Positions 31,941-41,575 of a stretch of DNA of 64,000 nt are shown one piece after another. The DNA is from Mixophyes australis (Eukaryota > Chordata > Amphibia > Anura > Limnodynastidae), in assembly GCA_036250195.1 (NCBI GenBank), contig JAVHZZ010000001.1:381221907-381285906 (forward strand). Reading direction: 5' to 3'. Under the pieces are notes generated by a model. That model was given only the letters and a program-made list of their open reading frames with translations, searched no databases and was not told where the DNA came from. Position 1 is the stretch's first letter. Every line of letters starts with the position of its first letter. Both the position numbers and the translations under genes were made by a program.

Positions 31941-32179
31941 ACCATCTCTAGTTAATAGTGATATAGCTAAATCAGTTTGTGATGAATATAAGCCTCTCAG
32001 GTCAAGTACATATGAAAGTGGTGTAGATGTGTGCTTATTTGTCCTTTGAGGTTAAATGTGTAGTATTGGATATTTCATATTACAACCTAACATTATCGGG
32101 ATGTCTCTATGTATGTTTGAGACAGAGATAACATTTCTATATAAACTAAAGGGTCATATTTATTCAAATATGAGACCTC

Positions 32180-32345
32180 AGCATCCGTCATTGCCACTGT
32201 CGGCAGCAGTAGGAGCTCCTGGAGGAGGGTCAGGAGGAGGAGAACCAGGAGAAAGACCATAAGGAGGAGGCCCATGAAGTTGAGAGGCAGGAGTAGGAGC
32301 CCCAGCAGAAGGAGGCCCAGGAGGTGGAGCCCAAAACTGTTTTGT
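32180..32345 (-). pseudogene. Proline-rich coding fragment, minus strand
   Basis: On the minus strand, the segment reads as Pro/Gly/Ala/Ser-rich (APPPGPPSAGAPTP, HGPPPYGLSPGSPPPDPP). It resembles the fragment at 43355-43723 in style and strand and is followed on the minus strand by no clear domain. It may be the low-complexity tail of a transposon-encoded DNA-binding protein; not recognised with confidence. Confidence 0.3.
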
Positions 32346-32809
32346 ATTCCCCCTTCCTCTTTACTTCAACACTAAACCAACAGGCAGAGGAGGATCCACA
32401 GGTGCTTTAGAAGAAAGTAAGTATCTGGAATTTTTTATTTGGTATAATTTTAACTTTTGCTTTGCCAGCATAAAAGTGTAGCCCTCTGAAAGACTTTCTT
32501 CCAAAATATGCTTTACCCTAGACTTGACAAAGTGTCCATTCCAAAGGTGCTATCATAGGCATAATAATATTTTTACCCCCACACATAACCCACATCTGGT
32601 TATATTAATGCAAATAAAACAAAAAAATATATATAAAAAAACAAACAAAAAGAAACATTAATTATTTCTTACATTTATTGCACTTACATTATTCATTTTC
32701 AATTTTGTTTCATTGCTTAAAAGTTAAATAAAAAAAGTTTTGTTAATAGTGAAAACAAAATGTGCATGTGCAAAAAAGCAGGGGGTCATTTGTGATATTA
32801 TTATTACCA
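32346..32809. other. No gene seen
   Basis: AT-rich DNA with A-rich runs (32605-32660). Nothing is supported. Confidence 0.4.
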
Positions 32810-33200
32810 GCAGTAACCTGGTCTGTTGACACCATAGCAGGGAAACCCACAGCACTGGGCTATATTCCTTAGGGAGATGGGGTCTGCCACAAAAAAAATT
32901 GCAGCTGTCATCTCAGATGAACCCATCCCTGTGCTGATAGCACTAGGGATCTTCCCACACCCCTGGGTGGTGAATGTGGGGTAATAGTAATGTAATTAAT
33001 GTAAAAATGCATTTTGTCCCTGGTGCACTACAGGTCCCAGGATGTCATTAAGTGTCTGGTCAAGCTGGCGCCTGTAGTACTGCAAGCATCAGAATACCTA
33101 TGGCTGTCAGGGCATGTTGGCACTTGGGGAACCACAAGTGCCAGTATGCCCTTGCATCTAGGGCCTGTTGAGACCTGTAGCGCTTCAAAGAAAAAATGTA
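32810..33200 (+). repeat. Dispersed repeat fragment shared with 2926-3310
   Basis: It shares the CCTGGTCTGTT block and the TATGGCTGTCAGGGCATG/TTGGCACTT block with 2926-3310 in the same order. The local sequence also carries an inverted AAGTGCCA/TGGCACTT pair (33118-33145), so it may be part of a foldback element. Confidence 0.45.
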
Positions 33201-34296
33201 AATAAAACACAGACACAAGGGTAAAATATTTTTAATTGAACTAAAAACACAACTCTCATTGACTCTTTTTATTGGTCATCTAAATTCAGGGTCTTTATCT
33301 GTAACAGATCCTTAGATTGTTTGCAAAATAAAAAGCCCTGTTAGACAACTCTAAAGTAGCTCATAAGAGCTCTGCTGCAAAGTGAGCTCTTAAGCATCAA
33401 TGGACCTATTTATAACAGGCTGGCAATACAAATGCACAGCATGCTCATACATACGTGTGCCTGCAAAGTACCTAGGGAACCAAAGACATAGGCATGTAGA
33501 CGCAGTGGTGCACCATGTCAATTTTTACGTCACGTAAATTACTTTGCTATCGAATTCATTAGGCAGCTTATCTTGAGATCTGCTCCTTGTTGAATTCGGA
33601 CATACGTAAATCTGATTTACGTGCATTTTAATACAAACGCAAGCTGCGTTCAGTATACATCCCTTGATTAATCAGGCCCCATTTGTCTAAACAATATATT
33701 TAACAAGACCATTCTAACCAGGTATGTTGAGGAAAATCAACAACTTCAGATGAGCTTGTTATTTTCTGTCACCTCCTTTTTTCAGCATTACTAGCATTGT
33801 ATCTTGAAAGAGTGTGACTGAAGTGTGGCATTATATTAGACCCCACGCAGAACTATACTTTAGAAAACAAGCACCTAATGTAGTCAGCACTAAGTGGTTG
33901 TCTGCTTTAGTTTTCCTGTTATTTCTACAGAATATAGAGGATACATGTATGTTGCATTTAGCACCATTGTTCTGACTGCTTGCTTGTTTTATTCTGTTTA
34001 TAACATTATCATCTCCTAGCTTTTTATGGTATTTTATGGATTCTTTCATTTTACTAAGACTATATATTTATTATATATTCATATGTAATTGCAAAAGCAT
34101 AAACATAGTTCTCTTGGTGTGAAAATAAATATGAAACATTTTAAAACATTTATTTTTTATATACATTGATTGTTACTATTATATGTTTCTTAATCAACAT
34201 AATCTGTTTGTCAATGTACTTAGTTTAAAAAAAATGATCAGTGTCTTAAACTTATTTGCATATGTTTCTGAAGCACAATGTGTATTTATTCTGTCT
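33201..34296. other. Non-coding stretch with a possible transposon right end
   Basis: No gene. TTGATTAATCAGGCCCC near 33663-33680 looks like the right end of a frog MITE family (compare 58660-58679). A matching left end could be GGGTCATATTTATTCAA at about 32151, giving a 1.5-kb element that would enclose the proline-rich fragment and the dispersed repeat; the inverted match is only about 11 of 17, so this is tentative. Confidence 0.35.
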
Positions 34297-34461
34297 GTAG
34301 TAACTAGAGATGGTCAGGCTCGGTTCCCCGAGAACCGAACCCACCCGAACTTTGGGTACCGAGTACCGAGCCTCTCCCGCCTGCTCGGAATCCAAATCGA
34401 GGCCGAACATCATTGTGACGTCGTCGGATCTCGGGGCTCGGTTCTCGTGATACTTGAAGAT

Positions 34462-34469
34462 TATAAATA
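34462..34469 (+). promoter_or_regulatory. TATA box of hAT copy B
   Basis: TATAAATA is in the same conserved context as in copy A, about 390 bp before the start codon at 34853. Confidence 0.6.
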
Positions 34470-34626
34470 CACGCCTCCACAGCAATCCATCGGGAGAGAG
34501 CAGGGTGCAGTCACAGGCTGATTAGAGCAGGGACAGAGGATACAATATTCTGATTCCAATTGTGCTAACAAAAAAAATCGCTAGAGAAGAGAGGAGGATA
34601 GAGGGTTTTTTTTTTCTTCAATATTT

Positions 34627-34852
34627 GGCACTCAAAGTGCTTTTGCGGTGTCCCCCATAATTGTGCAAAAATATTTCTGGCTGTCAAAATTACTATCTGT
34701 CAGCAGTATCTACCAAATAATTTTTAGCACTCCCCAGTGCTTTTGGGGTGTCCCCCATAATTGTGCATACATATTTCTGGCTGTCAAAATTACTATCTGT
34801 CAGCAGTATCTACCAACTAATTTTTAGCACTCCCCAGTGCTTTGTGCTCAGA
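34627..34852 (+). repeat. hAT leader monomers, two units plus a partial
   Basis: Units start at 34627 (99 bp), 34726 (100 bp) and a partial at 34826 that ends at the ATG 34853. They are homologous to the eleven-unit array of copy A. Confidence 0.93.
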
Positions 34853-37800
34853 ATGGATTCAAAGCAGTCCACATATGATCAGAATGAGCAACCAGGTTCT
34901 GTCACCAGTCCTGATGTTAGTGTTCCCAGTACGTCATCTGGGCAAGGCGATGTCAAACTACACAGTGTTTCGAAATCAGTCCAAAAAACAAAAACAAAAA
35001 ATTTACTGTGTTGAAGCGAAAAAGAAGTGTTACTGAGCAAAAGTTAAGTGGCAATAAAAAAAAAATGCCAACATGCCATTCTACACACGCAGTGGCAAAG
35101 AGAGAATGAGGCCTTCACCTTTGGCTATTAGTGGCAGATCCCAAAAAGTTACCGAGCCTACAATTGGTGCACAACTACTGTTACGCATCAAAGCCGAGCT
35201 GCAAGATAACAGTAAGGCATTAGAGGATAATGTTTGCTCTGATTTACAAAATGACACCAATCCCTGTGGAGAGTCCATCCAACAGTGGGATGTCTAATCG
35301 TGAGCATTCTGCTGATGTGTGCCTTAATAGCCCGAGTGTAGCCGGTGATACACAAATTGAGGATGCCACTTTGGAATTAGAAGAGGATGAGGGGGAGATT
35401 TGTGTAGGCGATGAGGGCGCTAATGAGGATGTTGATGAGGATGAGGTTGTTTGTGTAAGTCCTGCACCAGTGGCAGCAGTTCTGGCACGTGACAAGAAAA
35501 AGGCCATTGTCATGCCTGGGCATAAAACAAAAAAATCCACTTCTTATGTGTGGAATTATTTCTACCCAAATCTAGACAACAATTGTATAGCCATTTGTAG
35601 TGTATGTCAAGTCACAGTCAGTCGAGGGAGGGACCTTAATTATCTTGGAACCTCGTCTATGTTACGCCATTTAACGTGAGTTCATGGCAAAGTGTTGGGA
35701 AAAGCTGAAAGTTCTTCCCAAAAAATTACAAGCACTCCATCATCAGCTAAGACCCTCCTCTCACCGACATCCCGATGGCTACAAAATACACCCACCACAC
35801 CATCCTGATCAATATCCTCAGTAGCGCTCGGAGTTAGCCCGGCATCCCACTTATTAAGGTTGGATGACTCCTGCACTATTATTGATTCCTCTGAAGAAAG
35901 CGTTAGTCCCGCTGCTGCTGCTGTTGCTGCTGCTGGGGGTGAATCATGAGCCCAGAGACAGGTCAAGAAAATGAGCAGTCCTACATTTCAGCAATTAACT
36001 GTGAAACAATCATTTGCTAGGGGAAGCAAATATGACAGCAGTCATCCAGTCTCCAAGCGAATCACAGACGCCATGGCTGCAATATTAGTGTTAGATCTGC
36101 GTCCAATCTCCACAATAAACGCAGCTAGTTTTTCACAGTTAATTGAGATTTTGTGTCCGCGTTACAGAATTCCATCGCAACACCATTTTTCCCGTAAAGC
36201 AATTCCACAACTATACCAAAAAGTGTGTAAAAATGTAGAGATTGCGCTGAAAAATGCCATTTTGCCCACTGTCCACTTAACCACAGATATGTGGATAAGT
36301 GGAAGTGGCTAAACCAAAGACTATATGACTGACAGCCCACTGGGTTGGTCATTCACCAGCAGGAACAGCAGCAGCATTTACACCACTACGTAACATTTGT
36401 CACAGGCAGGACACTCTTTGTATCACCGGCTTCACTAACAGGTATACAGCTGACAATTTGTTACGCAAACTGAGAGATGTGATTGATACATGGCTTATAC
36501 CACTTGGACTCTCCCCAGGGTATGTCATTGCTGATAACGCCAACAATATAGTGCGAGCATTACAGCTGGGTGATTTCCAACACATTCCCTGTTTTGCTCA
36601 CACCATTAACTTGGTGGTGCAGAGCTTCCTACGAAATAACCATGAGGTGCAGGAGATGCTTTCGGTGGCCCGTAAAATTTCAGGCCATTTTAGGCATTCA
36701 GCCACAGCATGTAGGAGATTACAGCAGCTCCAAGAGCAGTTTAAATTGCCCTGCCACCAACTTAAGCAAGAGGTGGTAACAGGTGGAATTCCACCCTGTA
36801 CATGCTTCAGAGGATGGAGGAACAGCGCAAAGCCATCCAAGCATATTGCACAAGCCAAGACATTGGGAAAGAAGGGGGGATGTATTTCACTCTTGCACAG
36901 TGGGGAATCCTTTCAGTGCTGTGCAAGGTCCTGAAACCATTTGAAGTTGTGACGTGTGAGGTGAGTGCAGACTCTGCTAGTTTGAGCAAAGCTATTCCTT
37001 TAATTAGACTATTGGAAAAGCAGCTTGAGAAAATGAAGGAGGAGCTGAAAGCAAGCAATTCAGCAAAGTATGTTGGCCTTGTCGATCAAGTACTTAATTC
37101 GCTTCACAATGATCCTCGAGTTATTAAGATCTTGAGCTCGGATCAGTACATTTTGGCCACTGTGCTTGATCCAAGCTTTAAGGCCTACATTGAGTCTTTA
37201 CTTGTAAATGAGCGAGATGTGATCTTTTGCTCAGCAAGTTGGCCGCTGAACTGGGCCTCGGCTTGACGACGTGTTCTTCTTCACTTTCTCAAGCTGCTGC
37301 TGCTCGTACAAAATTAAATTTTCCAAAGAGAAGCAGGGAAGACGCAGGGGGCAGACCAGAACAATTTAACATCTGGGCTGGTTTGAAGGATTTTTCAAAA
37401 AAATGTGTCACTTTGCCCATAACTCCATCCAATACGAGTATAAACATGCAAAGGATGGTGGAGGATTACTTTCAAGAGGTAGTTGATATGGAAATGTCAG
37501 ACAGTCCCTTTCCTTACTGGGAAGAAAAGCAGGCTATTTGGAAACCCATGTACAAACTTGCTTTGCAATACTTAAGCTGCCCACCCTCCAGTGTGTACTC
37601 TGAACGAGTGTTCAGCACAGCCGGGAACTTAGTCAGTGATCGCCGTAGAAGGTTACTTCCCAAAAATGTGGAGAAAATGATGTTTATAAAAATTAACTAC
37701 ATCTTCCACGAGGAAGGCCTTCACCATCCAAGACATCCAAGCACTGACTGTTCTCTAATGGCGGATTCAAGCGGCGATGAATTGAAAATCTGTGATGATG

Positions 37801-37874
37801 ACGTACACACTGATGAGGGTGAGGATGAAGCTGAAGATGATGACGATAACATCTTTTTAAAACTTTCTATGTAA
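34853..37874 (+). pseudogene. hAT transposase pseudogene (BED finger, catalytic core, dimerisation domain)
   Basis: Reading across frames gives the full domain order of a ZBED-like hAT transposase. N-terminal region: 34853-35014, then a frameshift, then 35073-35270 and another frameshift. Acidic linker and BED zinc finger: 35275-35679 (YVWNYF, then C-x2-C at ICSVCQ, and LRHLT), broken by TGA at 35677-35679 just before the second finger histidine. Catalytic core: 35971-36312 with the first Asp block HLTTDMWIS, ended by TAA 36310-36312; 36458-36785 with the second Asp block YVIADNANNIV and a CFAHTINLVV motif; a frameshift near 36785; then 36802-37266. C-terminal hAT dimerisation: 37227-37874 with SSVYSERVFSTAGNLVSDRRRRL. 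The C-terminal tail is acidic. At least five lesions make it non-functional, though each domain is still readable, so inactivation looks fairly recent. Confidence 0.9.
35908..35937 (+). repeat. (GCT)n-like triplet run inside the transposase
   Basis: Roughly nine GCT/GTT triplets encode an alanine run in the linker between the BED finger and the catalytic core. Confidence 0.8.
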
Positions 37875-37979
37875 GTGTAGGGTGCAATCTACCCCCAAAG
37901 AGGAAAGGGACTTGTGGCATTTCCATATCACGTACCATCTTGAAAGGCTGCTGTTTGGGCAATTTCTCCTTAAGGGTAG

Positions 37980-38300
37980 GGTGTCATAGACAGAGTAACC
38001 CCAAACTGGCTTTGTCCATTTCTTTTAATATTGTACAGTCTATAATGGCTGAATTTTTTGTTTTTTTCAACAAGTGGAGGGGGGCCTATAGAGACAGAAA
38101 CCAAACTGGCTTTGTCCATTTCAATTAATATTGTACAGTCTATAACGGCTGAATTTTTTATTTTTTTCAACAAGTGGAGGGGGGCCTATAGAGACAGAAA
38201 GCAAACTGCCTTTTTCCATTTCTTTACATATTTAACTATAAGTGCAGGGTGTAATATACATCCAAAGACGATGGCTGCATTGCCAATATGCATAGATGGA
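37980..38300 (+). repeat. ~100-bp tandem units in the hAT 3' untranslated region (copy B)
   Basis: GACAGA...CCAAACTGGC-type units begin near 37990, 38093 and 38193, about 100 bp apart, each with TATTGTACAGTCTATAA and AAGTGGAGGGGGGCC. They are homologous to the 3' units of copy A. Confidence 0.85.
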
Positions 38301-38607
38301 GAGGAAGACAATCTGTTTTGTGTGTAGAATAAATGAAGGCCTACCTACCAGGAATTAAACTGTTTTTTGGATAATTTATTAGCTTTACAATTAGATTATT
38401 TATCTATGAAACAGGTGGAGCACTAAATTGGGTTATTTTAGGCCCAAAAACATTGATTTTCCAACAAAATAGCAAAACAAAACCAAACAAAACCAAAACC
38501 AAAACCCGCAATGGCGGTTTTGCAAAACCAAAACACGACGGTAATCCAGATCCAAAACCGAATACAAAACCAAAACACCGGGGTCAGTGACCATCTCTAG
38601 TAGTAAC

Positions 38608-39431
38608 TGACTGTTTGTTCTTTGATCATTTCATATAAATAATAAAAGAAAACTGTCCCAAACTGACTAACCACCCTTAAAATGAGCCAGGTTGACTACA
38701 AACAAAGCAATCAAGCAGTGAAATATCAGTTTCAATTCAAATTAACCTTACTGCTTAGTGTGGAGACAAAATAGTAAAGCAGATTGATTACTACCAGTTG
38801 TGGTCAAACAGACTATTATGGGTGTTGTAGAAAAATATAGTAAACTAATAGCTGCCTACTCTTCTAGAATGTCTGGAACTCCCCAAATATAGAAAGTTCT
38901 ATAGTACTCCCAGGAAGGTAGTCTAACCTCCCTGATCCTCAATGTGCCTCTTGTACAAGAAAATTCCTGCCACTCTCGTAATGGGCAAAAAAAATACAGA
39001 TGATGATAAACATCACCTGAAAGGAGTTAGTTTGCAAGGCACTCCAGTCCGATGTATAAAAACAATATTTATTAATTATATTAAAAATAAATAACCAGGT
39101 GTCAAAGAGATCGGCGAATTTAAAAATAAGCATAGTGATAAAGAATGAAATTTAAGTGTTAATGATTTAAAAAGTGAGCGAGACCCATCAGGGAAGCCGG
39201 TCACAGTAATTACTATTATTTGTCAATATTTCTTATTTTTTCTTATTTCTTATATATGAGAGTAATTGTGCATAATACATTCATCGGTATTGGTCCTATA
39301 TTGCAGATGATTAATTTTTATTTCTCATTTTTGATGAGGTCAATTCCCAGAAAATTGATTGGTTATGTCTCCTCATATATGCCTCTAATGTATCTACTCT
39401 AAAGTCTGAAAGATATATAACATTATATCAA

Positions 39432-39435
<4 letters not shown>
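38608..39435. other. No gene seen
   Basis: AT-rich DNA. CTCCC/GGAGG phrases at 38855-38935 resemble the dispersed repeat near 13810. GGCACTCCAGTCC at 39039 also occurs at 17707-17719, hinting at a shared retroelement tail, but no element could be delimited. Confidence 0.4.

Positions 39436-39487
<52 letters not shown>
39436..39487 (+). repeat. (AT)n microsatellite
   Basis: About 50 bp of uninterrupted AT. Confidence 0.95.
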
Positions 39488-39490
<3 letters not shown>

Positions 39491-39693
39491 ATGTGTGATG
39501 ATCACAGCAGTTACTATGAATATCTCTTGGGCTAAGGTTGTCTGAGACTGAGTGTCATATCCCCGTAAGGATTAACTATTAAGACTATTTGCATAAGAGG
39601 AGGAAGTTTCCTTATAATTGTGTGCCTCTATTGCACTCTATATGTTGGTCAATACCCTATTAGTTGTGGGCGATATATGTAGAACACTCAGAG

Positions 39694-39740
39694 TTATCAG
39701 AACAGAGGTAGAGGTTCTGTTATCAGAACAGAGGTAGAAC
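39694..39740 (+). repeat. 26-bp tandem duplication
   Basis: TTATCAGAACAGAGGTAGA occurs at 39694 and again at 39720. Confidence 0.85.
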
Positions 39741-39795
39741 ATATAGGCTTACTCAGTAAGCCTATATGGCGAAACGTATGTCGGGTTACGTGTGA
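39740..39795 (+). ncRNA. Hammerhead-like motif (degenerate)
   Basis: On the plus strand, CTCAGTA (39752-39758, in the place of CTGATGA) is followed by GCC-TATAT-GGC (39760-39770, a stem II candidate), GAAAC (39771-39775), loop GTAT, GTC (39780-39782) and GGG. The GAAAC-4 nt-GTC-GGG order is the same as in the minus-strand motif at 18587-18625. The core differs from the active consensus at three positions, and no good stem I partner for GGGTTACG is seen upstream, so it is inactive if it is a hammerhead relic at all. An alternative hairpin (ATATAGGCTTAC/GTAAGCCTATAT) also forms here. Confidence 0.3.
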
Positions 39796-40164
39796 CACAT
39801 GACCTCAATATACACAATATATATTTATTGAGGATAGTCCTAACCTCAGAGCGGAATAGAATCTCTTTTTCTTTTTATGCTCATAATGGGACAGGAGTTA
39901 TACATACAGTGTTTTCCTATTGTCTTTCCTGTAGAAAACTGACCTCTCAGATTGTCCTACACGTAGAATATAACAATGAGCATATATCAACAGTAAATTT
40001 CCATATTATTTTTAGAGATTTTTTTCAATCTTTCTTTCTTGCATTACTAAGTTATTGTAAGTTGAAGATGTACTTGCTCTGCTCTATTTATTAAGCTCAT
40101 TATTACAAGGGTTTAGGCCCCCATGCTTCTGCATAGGAGACCTTGTTATTAACAAGCAGGATTG

Positions 40165-40192
40165 CACACACACACACACACACACACACACA
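40165..40192 (+). repeat. (CA)n microsatellite
   Basis: About 28 bp of CA repeat. Confidence 0.95.
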
Positions 40193-40253
40193 ATGTTAGA
40201 TTAGTAGCTAAACTAAATCGTTGCATACACACACACACGATATATAATTTATT

Positions 40254-40254
<1 letters not shown>

Positions 40255-40347
<93 letters not shown>
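40255..40347 (+). repeat. (TA)n microsatellite
   Basis: About 90 bp of TA repeat with one TATTATATATTATA interruption. Confidence 0.95.
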
Positions 40348-40350
<3 letters not shown>

Positions 40351-40740
40351 AACCCGTGCATGATACTCATGCATTCTAGTCAAATCAAGCTACTTAAGGT
40401 GTTAAAAAGGTTCTTGTCATGCATTTGGGCCTAGCCCAGGCCTCCTCAGGGGAAGAGCGTTATTTCCCGACGCAAGCGCTCTTTTTTAACGTGGTTTTGT
40501 CCACATGTCACCACCTCATCATTTTTCTCCATCACCTCTTCCTTCATCTTCATCGCCACATCCTTCATCAAGCTACTTAAGGTGTTAAAAACTCCACACT
40601 GTCACCCCCGGCAACCACCAACCACTCCCAACTGTCACTTCTCCTTCAAGAAATCTATAGGTCAGTGTATAACTCTGGCGCTGCAGCTTGTTTTTTTTTT
40701 CCACACACGCCACTAGGCATTTATATAATAGATTATATAT
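40348..40740 (+). repeat. Dispersed repeat with an internal 23-bp direct repeat
   Basis: The phrase TCAAGCTACTTAAGGTGTTA occurs at about 40384 and 40567. The intervening sequence is more GC-rich and its phrases (AACCCGTGCATGATACTCAT, ACGTGGTTTTGTCCACATGT) look like a multicopy frog repeat I cannot name. A Helitron-like origin is possible but no CTRR end with hairpin was seen. The (TA)n array lies directly at its left edge. Confidence 0.4.
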
Positions 40741-41575
40741 ATAATGTAGATATAAGATGTAAACACTGGCGCTCAAAACAGTATTGTACATATAAAGTAG
40801 TATAGTTAAAACCCACATATACACCTCTTCTACGTGAGGAGGCAGCCTTCCTACAAAACTCTGGCTGGTAAGGCCGGAAATAAAAGTGATAGGTGCAACA
40901 GATGGATGGCGCACTGGTGATGTTCGCAGATTATGCTAAACAAAGTGGGAACAGATGAATAGGCATGAGGATAAAGTGCAAGTCTCTGGGTTGGTATTCA
41001 ACAGTGTATGCAATAAATCCAGTTCTTAAATCCAAATGCTAGACACAGATTGAACAACCATATCAGACTCTGGTGTACAGAGAATTAACTCCAATGTCAC
41101 AATAAAAATGCATATGCAGTTACTGCTCAAACGGAGCTGGCTGGACCAGTGTCCCAGCCCACAAGCTCTCCAATTATATACCAGCAAAGAGACAGGGATA
41201 AATAGAGGCTGTATGATGAAGTTAACCAGGTAACAATGTAATAGGTGGAAGCGTACCGAAAGGTAATATAAAAACAGCTTATCTGTATCAGGGTCTCCAG
41301 GAGGGAATCACAGCTCCATCTAGTGTGTCAGGAACAGGTAAACCAGCAGGTGCAGTATGCAGTAGTTCTTGGTCTTGGGCAGCCGTCCCCATGCAAAACA
41401 CCGCTCTCAGGCAGCAGCTGAAATTATTCACAAGTCCTTGTGATTTCCAAGCTTTGTACAGATAATTATGCAGATTTTCTTGCACAGGTACCTTGTCCAG
41501 ATTACCAACTTGTATGTGACAGTTTGCCTTCCGGCCAGCAGCTGATTGTACGCACCTATATATAGACACACACAC
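40741..41575. other. No gene seen
   Basis: Non-coding sequence of moderate GC content without long ORFs of recognisable type. It may be old retroelement sequence, but no motif is secure. Confidence 0.35.

Larger units (their letters stand above)
29153..31950 (+). mobile_element. hAT transposon copy A, internally deleted (2.8 kb)
   Basis: The element begins TAGAGATGGGC and ends with the inverse, GACCATCTCTA-type sequence (9-11 bp terminal inverted repeat), flanked by a perfect 8-bp target duplication GTTAATAG. Those features define hAT. It shares both ends, the leader, the start of the transposase gene and the 3' untranslated region with copy B (34305-38599), but lacks about 2.6 kb covering the BED finger, catalytic domain and dimerisation domain; the join is near 31215-31230. 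The 5' leader is expanded by a 100-bp monomer array. It is non-autonomous but would carry all end sequences needed for mobilisation by a related transposase. Confidence 0.92.
34305..38599 (+). mobile_element. hAT transposon copy B, full-length but mutated (4.3 kb)
   Basis: The ends are an 11-bp perfect terminal inverted repeat (TAGAGATGGTC ... GACCATCTCTA) flanked by a perfect 8-bp duplication GTAGTAAC (34297-34304 and 38600-38607). The internal order is GC-rich subterminal region with GAACCGA motifs, TATA box (34462-34469), two 100-bp leader monomers (34627-34825), the transposase gene, ~100-bp 3' repeats (37990-38290) and an A/C-rich subterminal tract. It is in the same orientation as copy A and only 2.35 kb downstream of it. 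Size and coding content fit an originally autonomous BED-type hAT. Confidence 0.93.

Noticed and set aside
35244..35966. Minus-strand ORFs inside hAT copy B
   Set aside because: They are shadows of the transposase reading on the plus strand.
40162..40434. 90-codon ORF rich in His/Thr and Ile/Tyr
   Set aside because: It is produced by (CA)n and (TA)n microsatellites.
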